Assembly (NCBI RefSeq): GCF_000346485.2
Contig: NZ_KQ976354.1
Coordinates: forward strand, 8,791,333 to 8,855,332
Direction of reading: 5' to 3'
Source: Scytonema hofmannii PCC 7110
GTDB lineage: Bacteria > Cyanobacteriota > Cyanobacteriia > Cyanobacteriales > Nostocaceae
Length of the DNA stretch: 64,000 nucleotides
The notes beneath the pieces were generated by a model, which worked only from the letters and a program-made list of their open reading frames with translations, was not told the origin of the DNA and did not search any database. Positions within the stretch are counted from its first letter, which is position 1; every line of letters starts with the position of its first letter. Below are positions 53,493-62,710 of this stretch, piece after piece. The translations under genes were made by a program, and so were the position numbers.

Positions 53493-54683
53493 TTAATGTG
53501 AAACAACATTAGCGTGAGAGGGGATGAGTTCCGATTCTGGCATGCCAAACACCGTCTGGGTGAATTGTTCTGGATGGCATAGCAATGTCTTGGCAACCTG
53601 CAGCATACAAATCCCCGTGTTATTAAAGGTTTTTTGGTACTGAATTGTTGCTTGAATAGCTTGAATTAAAGCCAGACCGGAAAATTGCATAACTCGCTTC
53701 AAAAAATCAGGACGACGAGCTAAAATTTCTGGGAAATGCTCGAAATAAGCGCTAGCTAAGGCAGCAATAGAAGGTTGAAGCATCTCAAGGGGGATCGTGG
53801 CTAGGCGTAAAGATTCTTCGAGCGCGATCGCCTTACTTGTCACCAAGCTGCCTAACCAGATTTGCAGGTAGCTGGCAACAATTGTACCTAAATCGAAGGC
53901 AGGATCTCCCCAAGCCGATCGCTCCCAATCAATCAGTCGAACGATGCTTTCACCGGATTGCTCTGCCTTGAAGACAGCTTGTTCCCAATCAATCGGCAGT
54001 AGAATATTGTTTAATTTTAGGTCATTGTGTGTTAAGCAACAGCGCTCGGAAGCTTGATTAAGCTGTGCGATCGCTTTTCCAAGACTGTCGTAGCGCTGAT
54101 AGAGTGCCAAGAATTTAATTCCATCAGAAGGAACCTGACCAAACACTTCAGGACTAATGCGTTGCAGCCCACGAGTGAGTCTTGCAACCGTGTCAGGGAT
54201 TACCTCATTATTATCCGATTGAATAAAAAAGTCTCGATAGTCTTGACGATCTAGTGTTGCGCGGTGAATGGTGGCTAGAACAACCCCGATTGACGTTCCG
54301 ATCGCGGTGGAGAAGACTTTCTCCTTACCGTAGAAAGCTGCTAGATCGCGATAATCATTGAGATAGTTAAAAACAATAATTGAATGCTCGGCATCAAAAT
54401 GGAGTATTTCTGGAAGATGGGGGCGAAGGTAACTTAGCTCTGAGAATCGCTGTAAAAATTCGTGAATTCGCCATTCGCACAAAAACTCACCAGCCGTTTT
54501 CCCGTCTCGGTTATAACGCTCTTGCTTAATCAGGAGTTTACGACTGTCAGGCAAACTCAACAATAAGTTAAAGTTTTTGGCCACCTTTGGTTCTATCTCA
54601 CTCTGCGCTTGCTCTTGTTGAGTACACAGACTATGTTTAACCAGGTACTCAACTGCATTTTGAGAACTCAGCAAAAATTTCAT
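53493..54683 (-). CDS. APH-type phosphotransferase, putative RiPP Ser/Thr kinase
   Basis: The product has 396 residues with a protein-kinase-like aminoglycoside phosphotransferase fold. The likely ATP-binding Lys53 is in RKLLIKQE. The catalytic loop CCLTHNDLKLNNILLP has Asp221 and Asn226, and the metal-binding Asp252 is in VRLIDWERSAWGDPAFDLG. All kinase essentials therefore seem present. Homologues next to HopA1 proteins (TvaC, LxmK types) phosphorylate Ser/Thr of precursor peptides as the first half of dehydration. It is the first enzyme gene after the three precursor genes, separated by a terminator-like hairpin at 54732-54751, which would favour excess precursor transcript. Confidence 0.83.
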   Translation of the reverse strand: MKFLLSSQNAVEYLVKHSLCTQQEQAQSEIEPKVAKNFNLLLSLPDSRKLLIKQERYNRDGKTAGEFLCEWRIHEFLQRFSELSYLRPHLPEILHFDAEHSIIVFNYLNDYRDLAAFYGKEKVFSTAIGTSIGVVLATIHRATLDRQDYRDFFIQSDNNEVIPDTVARLTRGLQRISPEVFGQVPSDGIKFLALYQRYDSLGKAIAQLNQASERCCLTHNDLKLNNILLPIDWEQAVFKAEQSGESIVRLIDWERSAWGDPAFDLGTIVASYLQIWLGSLVTSKAIALEESLRLATIPLEMLQPSIAALASAYFEHFPEILARRPDFLKRVMQFSGLALIQAIQATIQYQKTFNNTGICMLQVAKTLLCHPEQFTQTVFGMPESELIPSHANVVSH

Positions 54684-54731
54684 AAGTTAGCTTTCAAACT
54701 TATTAATTAAATAAATGAAATACCAAATTAA

Positions 54732-54751
54732 GACACCCTTACCTGGGTGTC
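54732..54751 (-). terminator. Hairpin between the precursor genes and the kinase gene
   Basis: GACACCC and GGGTGTC form a perfect 7-base stem with a 6-base loop, followed on the minus strand by TTAATTTGG. A leaky terminator here would raise precursor peptide expression over that of the enzymes, a usual arrangement in RiPP operons. Confidence 0.55.
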
Positions 54752-54881
54752 TATTAGAGGTACCAGCACACTGAAACGCCTAGACAATAAGTAGGACAAC
54801 TTAGCAAGTTCTTATCTCCATTAGGTCAAAGACTGACCGAATCGACCCTCAAACCCAGATCGATTTCACCGAGCAGTGCCG

Positions 54882-55142
54882 TTATCCTTTGGGACGACCA
54901 CCAAAAAGATTACCTAAGTCAATCAAATTATTAAAACTGTCGGCACCCGTGACATTGAAGCCGCTATTCCCAGATATTAGGCTTTGTAAGCCTAAGCCTG
55001 CTAAAGTCCCACCTAATGCACCTAATATACCACCTTCGAGACCCCACATCTCGCGATCGCTCAACTCGTTGATAAAGCTTTCAGAATCGTGAAACAGATC
55101 GTAGCCTACAGGACGCAAATTGTTGATCTCGATACTTGCCAT
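54882..55142 (-). CDS. RiPP precursor peptide 1 (double-glycine leader)
   Basis: The product has 86 residues. The leader of 38 residues (MASIEINNLRPVGYDLFHDS, then ESFINELSDREMWGLEGG) ends in GG. It matches the two upstream precursors at IEI, NL, LF-DSES and ELSDRE-W-GG. The core (48 residues, ILGALGGTLAGLGLQSLISG ... DLGNLFGGRPKG) differs from the other two. It is rich in Gly and Leu, with six Ser/Thr and no Cys. The C39 peptidase of the ABC transporter should cut after GG. It is nearest to the kinase gene. Confidence 0.85.
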   Translation of the reverse strand: MASIEINNLRPVGYDLFHDSESFINELSDREMWGLEGGILGALGGTLAGLGLQSLISGNSGFNVTGADSFNNLIDLGNLFGGRPKG

Positions 55143-55260
55143 TTCTCTCCCTACTTTTCTTTACTTTTCATACTTTTGAACTAGCCTAGCTATTGGATGG
55201 AGCGTATACTGTTTGGATCACTTCGCTCTCTTTAGAAGCTTAGTTACCGCTAAGTAGCTA

Positions 55261-55506
55261 TTACACAGCCCCTGTTAAGGAGAGCCCTGCTAAGGTACCC
55301 CCAGTTATCATACTTAAGGTACCCACAGTTGCGCCAGCTAACGGATCGCTAATGGTCGCAGGAAGTGTGAAAACTAACGTATCCAACGTTAAACCGCCTT
55401 GAACGCTCCAGACTTCGCGATCGCTCATCTCGTTGAGATAGCTCTCTGAATCTTGAAACAGTTCAGATCCAGCTAGCTGTAAATTCTTGATTTCGATGTT
55501 TGACAT
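55261..55506 (-). CDS. RiPP precursor peptide 2 (double-glycine leader)
   Basis: The product has 81 residues. The leader of 38 residues (MSNIEIKNLQLAGSELFQDS, then ESYLNEMSDREVWSVQGG) is nearly the same as that of precursor 3. The 43-residue core begins LTLDTLVFTLPATISDPLAG and contains 12 Ser/Thr and no Cys, with many small residues. Such a Thr/Ser-dense, Cys-free core suits a kinase/lyase dehydration system giving dehydroalanine and dehydrobutyrine. The start is ATG; the gap to the next precursor is about 120 bases. Confidence 0.88.
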   Translation of the reverse strand: MSNIEIKNLQLAGSELFQDSESYLNEMSDREVWSVQGGLTLDTLVFTLPATISDPLAGATVGTLSMITGGTLAGLSLTGAV

Positions 55507-55629
55507 TTGCTTTTTCTTTACTAAATTATCTTCTTACTCTAAGACCAAAGAAAGGATTGCACGGAGCATATACTGCAAGCAGCGCTCCGCTTCCCCCCGA
55601 TGCTGAGTTATGACACCGCTAAACAACCA

Positions 55630-55887
55630 TTACACAGGGCCTGTTAGAGAGAGACCCCCTATGGTACCCGAAGTTAACCCCGAAGTTATACCACTTGCTG
55701 TCCCAACACTTGCACCAGCTAACGGATCGCTAATAGTATCTGGAAGCGAGAAAACTAACGTATCCAACGTTAGACCTCCTTGAACGCTCCAGATTTCGCT
55801 ATCGCTCATCTCGTTGAGAAAGCTTTCTGAATCTTGGAACAGTTCAGAACCAGCTAGCTGTAGATTCTGGATCTCGATGTTTGCCAT
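55630..55887 (-). CDS. RiPP precursor peptide 3 (double-glycine leader)
   Basis: The product has 85 residues. The leader of 38 residues (MANIEIQNLQLAGSELFQDS, then ESFLNEMSDSEIWSVQGG) is followed by a 47-residue core starting LTLDTLVFSLPDTISDPLAG. The core has about 15 Ser/Thr, no Cys and a C-terminal GLSLTGPV, which matches GLSLTGAV of precursor 2. The first 20 core residues and last 8 are nearly the same in both, while the middle (SVGTASGITSGLTSGTIG) varies in length. It is first in the operon, with AGGAGAATAGG just before the ATG. Confidence 0.88.
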   Translation of the reverse strand: MANIEIQNLQLAGSELFQDSESFLNEMSDSEIWSVQGGLTLDTLVFSLPDTISDPLAGASVGTASGITSGLTSGTIGGLSLTGPV

Positions 55888-57341
55888 TTCCTATTCTCCT
55901 GGGATTACAATTATTTTGAGTGATTCGTATCATTACTTTTGAAAAAGAACTAAAAGTTGCTTAGCTCTGTCTGTAGGCTATCAAACCAAGATTTAATAGT
56001 TCAAGCATTTCAACTTTATTTTTTAGATCTAATGTAAGAAGTTTTTTCTTCACTTTAAATTGCGATTTAATTAATACTTTTCGTATTTAAATCATTATTA
56101 CCATAATAAATGCTTTTTATCAAAATATATTGATATCTCTCAATAGGGTTTTTAGAAAAAAGTACCTGACTTATTTCTCAATTCAGCTAAAGATGTCACA
56201 AGATAACTGAAATCTTCCTACGAATCATACGAATCCTACTTTGGAAGACACTTAATAATTAATTTACACTGAGCAACGTATAAGACGTGTTGACGAGAGA
56301 AAGGAGCTTCGTTAAAGCCACTGAAATCAGAGGATACTCGATCCATTTTTATGTCTCGTAATTCTTTTTTTCGCTCTAAGTGAAGAAGTTATTTCTCCAT
56401 TTGACGCATCCACGACTATGGTAACTCTTACTTTTCAAAATGATTCAACAGTTCTAAAAGGATTTTTTAAAGTATTGAGCGAATAGAATTCATTACTACA
56501 CAAACAAAGTCCGCCTGCGTGGAAAGCATGAAGAATCAAGGATTTTAAACCCACGCAGGTGGGTTTTGCCTGTATAGCCGGGAATTCCATTCGCCAAGGC
56601 TTTACAAACATCTTCTAAAGGTATAGTTTTGAAACAAGTGCCTGATTTATTTCTCGTTTTGAATTACAAGATGCAATGAAATGGAATCTAATTCCCTACA
56701 ATTCTCACAAATATTACGAATCTTACTTAAAGAAATCAAGCAAGTTTCTAGCACTTTAGATAGAAATAAATTACTCTCTGTAGATAGAATTCAATTTTAT
56801 TAAAAAAGGAGATTTTTAAAAATAAGGAATGATAAATATTACTTATCCAGAAATTAATATTCATTTTCAAAATTGTCAATGTGTTCAACTATAGCGTCGG
56901 CACAGTAGTCAAAAAGGAGGGAAAAAATCCAGTTTCTTTGACTTGAGCCAACGAGATACCAAGCTTTGCAACAGCGAAAGACCGGGTTTTTGGAACTACT
57001 GTACTGGGGATCTAGCAACCAAAAACATCGGTTATCTGTACATATATATGCTACGCGAAGACAGCTATGAAACTTCAAAATTCCTTTACACAACTTTTCC
57101 AAAAAAATATCAAATAAAGCAGGATAGAGTCGGAGTTAAAGAGTACGAGTTACTAAATCCAAACATGAAAATTTTCTCATAAATCATTCCTGAAAATCAT
57201 GAAAGATCTTCTATAATAGCGATAGAATTGTATTCTCAGAGAATAGTGTTTGAAATCGTTAAATTTTATGCGATTATACTCTGTCAATATAATAAATTTT
57301 CAGGAAATTCTAGAAAACAGTAAACGTATTAGGAAATTGCT
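55888..57341. other. Divergent control region of the RiPP cluster
   Basis: This is about 1.45 kb between the precursor operon and the HTH-transporter operon. I find no convincing gene; short frames at 56854-57102 (minus) and 56943-57182 (plus) have no family resemblance. Two AT-rich segments (about 56155-56260 and 56635-56750) are related to each other: both contain AGT(A/G)CCTGA(C/T)TTATTTCTC followed by a similar order of short words (ACGAATC, CTTA). An interspersed repeat lies at 56505-56600. Promoters for both operons must be here. Confidence 0.6.
56505..56600. repeat. Interspersed repeat (GTCCGCCTGCG ... CACGCAGGTGGG ... TATAGCC)
   Basis: GTCCGCCTGCG, CCCACGCAGGTGGGTTTTG hairpin, TGTATAGCC and GAATTCCATTCGCC appear in order. 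It is a relative of the copy at 28866-28918. Confidence 0.7.
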
Positions 57342-57947
57342 ATGGAAACCCAAAATCAGCTTTTAACAGCTTTTCAACGCAAGCTTCTGATGAAAAAGTT
57401 GGAAGCAGATTTACGAACTGAGTACCGTCGCCGCATTCAAATCATGCTAATGGCTGATGCTGGTCAATCTCAAACACAGATATGTGCTGCACTTGGGTGC
57501 TCTCAGGAGACGGCTAGGTACTGGATTGAAATGGCGCGAGCTGGCAAGGCGCATCGGTGGGAGGATCGCCCAATGGGGCGACCCAAGACAGTGAATGTCG
57601 AATATCTGAATCGGTTGAAAGACCTGGCCAGTCATAGTCCCCGTGAGTATGGCTATCCATTTGAGCGCTGGACTGCAAGATGGTTAGGGAAGCATCTGGC
57701 AAAAGAATTGGGAATTGAGATGAGCGATCGCTACATCAGTATGCTGCTGAAGAAAATGGGACTTTCTACGCGTTCGCGAAGTGAAACAAACGCAACTAAT
57801 ATTTCTGAAATACATGATTCTGTGATTGCGATTCGCGATCTCCCTTCATCAGTTGAACCTTCATCAGGTGAATATTTTGCTTACCGCTCAATATTATCAA
57901 AACAAGACAGTCATACCACTTTAAATATATTGGAAATCCATGGTTAA
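57342..57947 (+). CDS. HTH protein heading the RiPP export operon
   Basis: The product has 201 residues. An IS630/homeodomain-like helix-turn-helix lies at residues 30-75 (RRRIQIMLMADAGQSQTQICAALGCSQETARYWIEMA) and a second winged or HTH-like part at 85-155 (GYPFERWTARWLGKHLAKELGIEMSDRYISMLLKKMG). There is no DDE catalytic domain, so it is not a complete transposase. The C-terminal tail is polar. Proteins like this are often encoded directly before C39-ABC transporters in cyanobacteria; the gene overlaps the transporter by eight bases. It probably regulates the cluster, but this is inferred from context. Confidence 0.75.
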   Translation: METQNQLLTAFQRKLLMKKLEADLRTEYRRRIQIMLMADAGQSQTQICAALGCSQETARYWIEMARAGKAHRWEDRPMGRPKTVNVEYLNRLKDLASHSPREYGYPFERWTARWLGKHLAKELGIEMSDRYISMLLKKMGLSTRSRSETNATNISEIHDSVIAIRDLPSSVEPSSGEYFAYRSILSKQDSHTTLNILEIHG

Positions 57948-60900
57948 ACAGCCATCAGAATTTTCAAGTCAGAATATTGCCCAACACATCGCCCAAATCC
58001 TAGGTCAAGCACTTACAGAATCAGAACTGTCAAAATGTTTAGAACAAATTCAATTTTTGGAGCCAGAACCAGGAAAACAATTTTGGCAAGCAGCAAATGC
58101 GACAGCAGGAATTTACATCATTCTTGCAGGTAAAGTCAGGTTGTTTGATAGCAACAACAACTTGATTGCTTCACAAGACGCAGGGAAATCATTTGGTGAA
58201 TTGACGCTGTTTTCAGAAGAGTCTTTTCAGCCTTATGCAGCGAGAGCTGCTTTCAAGCTGAAGCTTTGTTATCTTCCCGATCGATGCTTGCAAACCCTAA
58301 TCCGCAACCATCCTAATATTCGAGAACACCTTTATCACCAAGCAGCACTTTGGGATTTGCTACTGTTATGCAAACAGACAGATCCCTTGCGGGATGCAGC
58401 TCCAGAGAAGTTGGGACAAGTCTTATTACTCTTAGAATCGCACCATCTTAAACCTGGGAAACTGCCAGCATCCTTGCTCAACAATCAGAAGTTGTGGTTG
58501 ATCCGTCAGGGAGAGATCTTACATCCATCGGGTCGAAGGCTTACGGTTGGAAGCGTTTATACTCCCTTGCAGTCTACTGGGGAACGTGCTTGGCAAGTCA
58601 CTCAACCCACAGAACTTTATAGCCTCAGCTATTCTAATTGGGAAACAGCGCTGCATAACTTGCCACAACTGAGCGAATCACAACTAAGCGAACAGAGTTT
58701 ATCAAATACTCAGCCATCAGGAGCAAACAGCAGGGAGCGATCTGTGGTCGTGCAGCAGACAATTCGCCCCTCCCCTCCCTCTGGTGAGCCAAAAACTTGG
58801 AAAAAGATCGACAAAGCTTACTTCCCCAATCCGAGTGTAGAAGCCGGACAATGGTGGCAGCGATTGACTCTGCGCTACCCAGTTTTTCTCCAGCAAAGTG
58901 CCTCTGACTGCGGTGTTGCTTGCCTGGTAATGATTGGACAATATTGGGGTAAGCGCTTTAGCGTCAATCGCGTGCGAGACATTGCCAACGTTGACCGCAA
59001 TGGGGCTTCACTTCGAGGTTTAGCCGCCGCCGCAGAAAGTATTGGGTTTTCTACTCGTCCCGTCAGAGCAACCCTTGACAAGCTAGCACAACAAAATTTG
59101 CCTGCGATCGCCCATTGGCAGGGCAAACACTACATTGTTGTTTATCAAGTGACTCGCAATCGGGCGATCGTTGCCGATCCTGCTATGGGGCTACGTAAAC
59201 TCAGCCATGCCGAATTTAAAGAGCATTGGACTGGTTTTGCGTTGTTATTGCAGCCTACATCTGTGCTGAAAGAAGTGAAGGAGTTTAATGAACCCTTCTG
59301 GCGTTTCTTTGAGTTAGTGAAACCTCACTGGGTCGTGCTCATAGAAGTGTTGGTTGCGTCCATCCTGATCCAACTGTTTGGACTGGTCGTACCACTGTTT
59401 ACTCAGTTGCTTTTGGACAGGGTAGTCGTGCAGCGCAGTGCTCTGACCTTAAACGCTGTGGGGTTAGGATTGCTCATCTTTAGCCTCTTTCGAGTTGCAA
59501 TGACCGGACTGCGGCAATACCTGCTCGATCATACGGCTAACCGAATCGATTTAGCACTGATTGTTGGTTTTGTTACCCATACCTTCCGGCTGCCCCTAAG
59601 GTTCTTTGAGTTTCGCTACGTTGGAGACATTATTTCCCGCGTACAGGAAAATCGCAAGATTCAGAGCTTTCTTACAGGTGAAGCACTGTCAATTTTTCTC
59701 GATTTACTGACAGTATTTGTCTATGTGGGATTGATGTTCTGGTACAGTTGGAAACTGGCTCTGCTTGTGTTAGTCGCCGTGCCTCCATTTGTGTTAATGG
59801 CGTTAATTGCTACGCCCTTGTTGCAAAGGGTTTCACGCCAGATCTTTCACGCTTTTGCCGCTGAAAGTAGTTACTTGATAGAAGCGCTTACAGGAATTCG
59901 CACAATCAAGTCAATGGCGATCGAGCAGACTGTACGCTGGCATTGGGAAGATCTGCATAATAAATCCATTAAAACACTCTTTTCCGGTCGGGTCATTAAT
60001 AATGTCCTTTCAACGTTCAGCTCTACGGTTGAAGCTGTAGCAACAACAGCCCTGTTGTGGTACGGAGCTTGGCTGGTGATTCAAAATCAGCTAACCATTG
60101 GGCAATTAGTCGCGTTTAATATGTTGCTCGGTAACGTCATTCGTCCATTCCAACGACTGATTGTCCTGTGGAATCAATTGCAGGAAACGATCGTTGCTGT
60201 TGAGCGCATCGAGGATGTCATTGAAGCTGAACCTGAAGAAGATCTGGAATACCAGCCTCGTCAATCGTTACCGCAAATTCGCGGTCACATTAGCTTTGAG
60301 CACGTCACATTCCGCTATCACCCGGAGAGTGAGGTCAATACGCTAGAGAACATTAGCTTTGAAGTGCTGCCAGGACAAACTGTAGCTCTGGTGGGTCGCA
60401 GTGGTTCTGGAAAAACAACTATTTCTAAGTTAGTATTGGGTCTTTATCCTCCTACAGAGGGGAAAATTCTTATAGATGGCTATGATATCACCAGCATTGC
60501 GCTATCATCGCTCCGGCAACAGATCGGTGTAGTCGATCAAGATACATTTTTGTTTGGTGGCACGATTCGCGAAAACATTAGTGTCGGTAACCCAGAAGCC
60601 ACACTGGAAGATTTGATTGTAGCTGCTCAACTGGCAGGAGCACATCAATTTATTAAAGAATTACCCTTAGGCTACGAAACACAAATTGGGGAAGGTGGAG
60701 GAATGCTGTCTGGGGGGCAAAGACAGCGTTTGGCGATCGCCCGTGCTTTATTAGGAAATCCACCAGTGTTGATTCTTGATGAAGCGACAAGTAGCCTTGA
60801 TGCGGAGTCTGAACGAATTATTCAAACGAATCTCAGCACCATTGTCCTTGGTCGTACTATCCTAGTTATTGCCCATCGACTTTCCACAATTCGCAATGCG

Positions 60901-61020
60901 GATCTGATTTTGGTGCTCGATCGCGGCATATTGATTGAGCAGGGTACTCATGAGGAACTCATGGCAAAACGAGGGCACTACTTTTACCTCAACCAGCAGC
61001 AGTTTGCTACAGCCAACTGA
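57940..61020 (+). CDS. C39 peptidase-containing ABC exporter with N-terminal cyclic-nucleotide-binding-like domain
   Basis: The product has 1026 residues. Residues 1-250 contain at least one cNMP-binding-like beta-roll (GIYIILAGKVRLFDSNNNLI, GKSFGELTLF), here probably regulatory. The C39 peptidase has Cys324 in QQSASDCGVACLVM, His in AIAHWQGKHYIVVY and Asp in AIVADPAMG, so its triad is complete. Six membrane helices follow (from LIEVLVASILIQLFGLVVPL). The ATPase has Walker A GRSGSGKTT, signature LSGGQRQRLAIARALL, Walker B VLILDEATSSLD and the H-loop IAHRLST. It should cut the GG leaders of the three precursors and export the products with the HlyD partner. The outer-membrane channel is not in the window. 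Confidence 0.94.
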   Translation: MVKQPSEFSSQNIAQHIAQILGQALTESELSKCLEQIQFLEPEPGKQFWQAANATAGIYIILAGKVRLFDSNNNLIASQDAGKSFGELTLFSEESFQPYAARAAFKLKLCYLPDRCLQTLIRNHPNIREHLYHQAALWDLLLLCKQTDPLRDAAPEKLGQVLLLLESHHLKPGKLPASLLNNQKLWLIRQGEILHPSGRRLTVGSVYTPLQSTGERAWQVTQPTELYSLSYSNWETALHNLPQLSESQLSEQSLSNTQPSGANSRERSVVVQQTIRPSPPSGEPKTWKKIDKAYFPNPSVEAGQWWQRLTLRYPVFLQQSASDCGVACLVMIGQYWGKRFSVNRVRDIANVDRNGASLRGLAAAAESIGFSTRPVRATLDKLAQQNLPAIAHWQGKHYIVVYQVTRNRAIVADPAMGLRKLSHAEFKEHWTGFALLLQPTSVLKEVKEFNEPFWRFFELVKPHWVVLIEVLVASILIQLFGLVVPLFTQLLLDRVVVQRSALTLNAVGLGLLIFSLFRVAMTGLRQYLLDHTANRIDLALIVGFVTHTFRLPLRFFEFRYVGDIISRVQENRKIQSFLTGEALSIFLDLLTVFVYVGLMFWYSWKLALLVLVAVPPFVLMALIATPLLQRVSRQIFHAFAAESSYLIEALTGIRTIKSMAIEQTVRWHWEDLHNKSIKTLFSGRVINNVLSTFSSTVEAVATTALLWYGAWLVIQNQLTIGQLVAFNMLLGNVIRPFQRLIVLWNQLQETIVAVERIEDVIEAEPEEDLEYQPRQSLPQIRGHISFEHVTFRYHPESEVNTLENISFEVLPGQTVALVGRSGSGKTTISKLVLGLYPPTEGKILIDGYDITSIALSSLRQQIGVVDQDTFLFGGTIRENISVGNPEATLEDLIVAAQLAGAHQFIKELPLGYETQIGEGGGMLSGGQRQRLAIARALLGNPPVLILDEATSSLDAESERIIQTNLSTIVLGRTILVIAHRLSTIRNADLILVLDRGILIEQGTHEELMAKRGHYFYLNQQQFATAN

Positions 61021-61092
61021 GTTGGTGGGAAAGAGCTGAGAATATTCTACTCAACATTCAAGCGGTTAAATAAAAGAGTACAAAGTAACCTT

Positions 61093-62517
61093 ATGCCAAA
61101 TTTACCCCGTACCCCCGATAGGCTCGCTCGAAATGGACACTATCGTAATGGCTCTCACTCACCCCAGGATGTTTTGGACTCAACCAACACCAATGGTGTT
61201 CGACCTTCGCCTCTGTCAACCTCATTCTCTGCCGGAAACGAGTGGTCTTCGGTAACAAAGGATACGATTGACACTGTACCACGGGTTTGGACACGAGGGT
61301 TACTGTACTTTTTAGCTGTATTTACTGGGGTCGTCTTACCCTGGGCAATGCTGTCTAAGGTGGATGAAGTAGGCACCGCCAGGGGGCGTCTGGAACCTAA
61401 GGGTAATACGTATAAGATAGATGCACCCGTGGAGGGACAAGTTGCTGAGATTAAAGTCAAGGAAGGTCAAACCCTAAAAGCTGGGCAGGTTCTACTAGAA
61501 CTAGGATCGGAGTTAATGCTGGCTGAGTTGCGTCAAGCCCAGGCTGAGCTTGAGGGGCATTTGGAGCGCCTATCTCGATTGGAAATGATGAAAAATCAAC
61601 TCCTTGAGGTAACGGTTCGGACTCAGCAACAGCAGGGTAGAGCGGATGCAGCCGTACAGCTAGCAGGAATTGATGAAATTCAACAACGGCTTGAACACAG
61701 CCGAGTTGCGCGTGGACTGGCTAGCGATCGTCTTGCCAGAGATATAAAGGAAGTGAAACGTTATCAAGCTTTAGTGAAACAGGGAGTTATTGCAGAAGTT
61801 CAGCTTGTGCAAGCACAACGTGCAGTGGATGAGGAGAAATGGAAATTAAACCAAGCGAATTTAGAGATGCGACAGGCTGAATACCAGCTTAAAGCTCAGC
61901 AAAATCAGTATCAAAGTACCCTTCAAACAACGAAGTTAACACTCCTTGAAACAGAAAGACGAACAAAAGAACTTGAAACGCAAATAACAGGCGAGCAAAC
62001 AGCAATAATTCGCGCCCGAAAGCAGGTTGACAAACTAAAATTTCAATTGCATCGGCGCGACATTCGGACTCCAATTAGTGGTGTTCTATTTCAACTACCG
62101 ATTGAGCGACCTGGAGCAGTTGTTCACCCCGGTCAAATGATTGCTCGGATTGCACCCAAAGGAGCGCCCTTGGTACTTAAGGCGAATATGAACAGCAGCG
62201 AAAGTGGGTTCTTAAAAGTAGGTATGCCAGTCAAGATTAAGTTCGATGCCTATCCTTTCCAAGACTATGGCATTGTTGAAGGTCATGTCATACGAATCTC
62301 ACCTGACTCTAAAATCACCGAAACTCCTCAAGGTCCTGTAGAAAGTTTTGAATTAGAAATCAGTCTCGCTCAACCCTACATTCAAACAGCAAGTCAACGC
62401 ATTGTTCTAACTCCAGGTCAAGCCGCGACAGCAGAGGTTATTGTCCGGCAGCGTCGCATTATTGACTTTCTCCTCGATCCATTTAAGAAGTTGCAAGAAG
62501 GGGGGCTAGAGCTTTGA
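61093..62517 (+). CDS. HlyD-family periplasmic adaptor
   Basis: The product has 474 residues. One membrane segment lies near residue 75 (GLLYFLAVFTGVVLPWAML). A biotinyl-lipoyl half (YKIDAPVEGQVAEIKVKEGQTLKAGQVLLEL) is followed by a long coiled coil (about 145-310, AELRQAQAELEGHLERL ... KQGVIAEVQLVQAQRAVDEEKWKLNQAN). Then comes the second lipoyl half (IRTPISGVLFQLPIERPGAVVHPGQMIARI) and a beta-barrel (VKIKFDAYPFQDYGIVEGHV). It couples the C39-ABC transporter 72 bases upstream to an outer-membrane TolC-like channel. The first 60 residues are polar and cytoplasmic, as in HlyD. Confidence 0.93.
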   Translation: MPNLPRTPDRLARNGHYRNGSHSPQDVLDSTNTNGVRPSPLSTSFSAGNEWSSVTKDTIDTVPRVWTRGLLYFLAVFTGVVLPWAMLSKVDEVGTARGRLEPKGNTYKIDAPVEGQVAEIKVKEGQTLKAGQVLLELGSELMLAELRQAQAELEGHLERLSRLEMMKNQLLEVTVRTQQQQGRADAAVQLAGIDEIQQRLEHSRVARGLASDRLARDIKEVKRYQALVKQGVIAEVQLVQAQRAVDEEKWKLNQANLEMRQAEYQLKAQQNQYQSTLQTTKLTLLETERRTKELETQITGEQTAIIRARKQVDKLKFQLHRRDIRTPISGVLFQLPIERPGAVVHPGQMIARIAPKGAPLVLKANMNSSESGFLKVGMPVKIKFDAYPFQDYGIVEGHVIRISPDSKITETPQGPVESFELEISLAQPYIQTASQRIVLTPGQAATAEVIVRQRRIIDFLLDPFKKLQEGGLEL

Positions 62518-62710
62518 GGTCTGGAGTGTTGCACAGCTAACATTGGGCGAGTGATGAAGATAGCAATAGCGATCGCCAGGAAATTCTCAGCATACCAATT
62601 GAATAGGTTAACTATAGCTGAGAGCGCAACCGGAGTACAACATTATTTTTACTTATTTGAAACATTTAGTTAAATGACAGAGTATATTAGGTAACTGATA
62701 CTGGAAATTT

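Noticed and set aside
56943-57182. 79-residue protein upstream of the HTH gene
   Set aside because: No recognisable family, AT-rich, overlaps an equally weak frame on the other strand; treated as non-coding.
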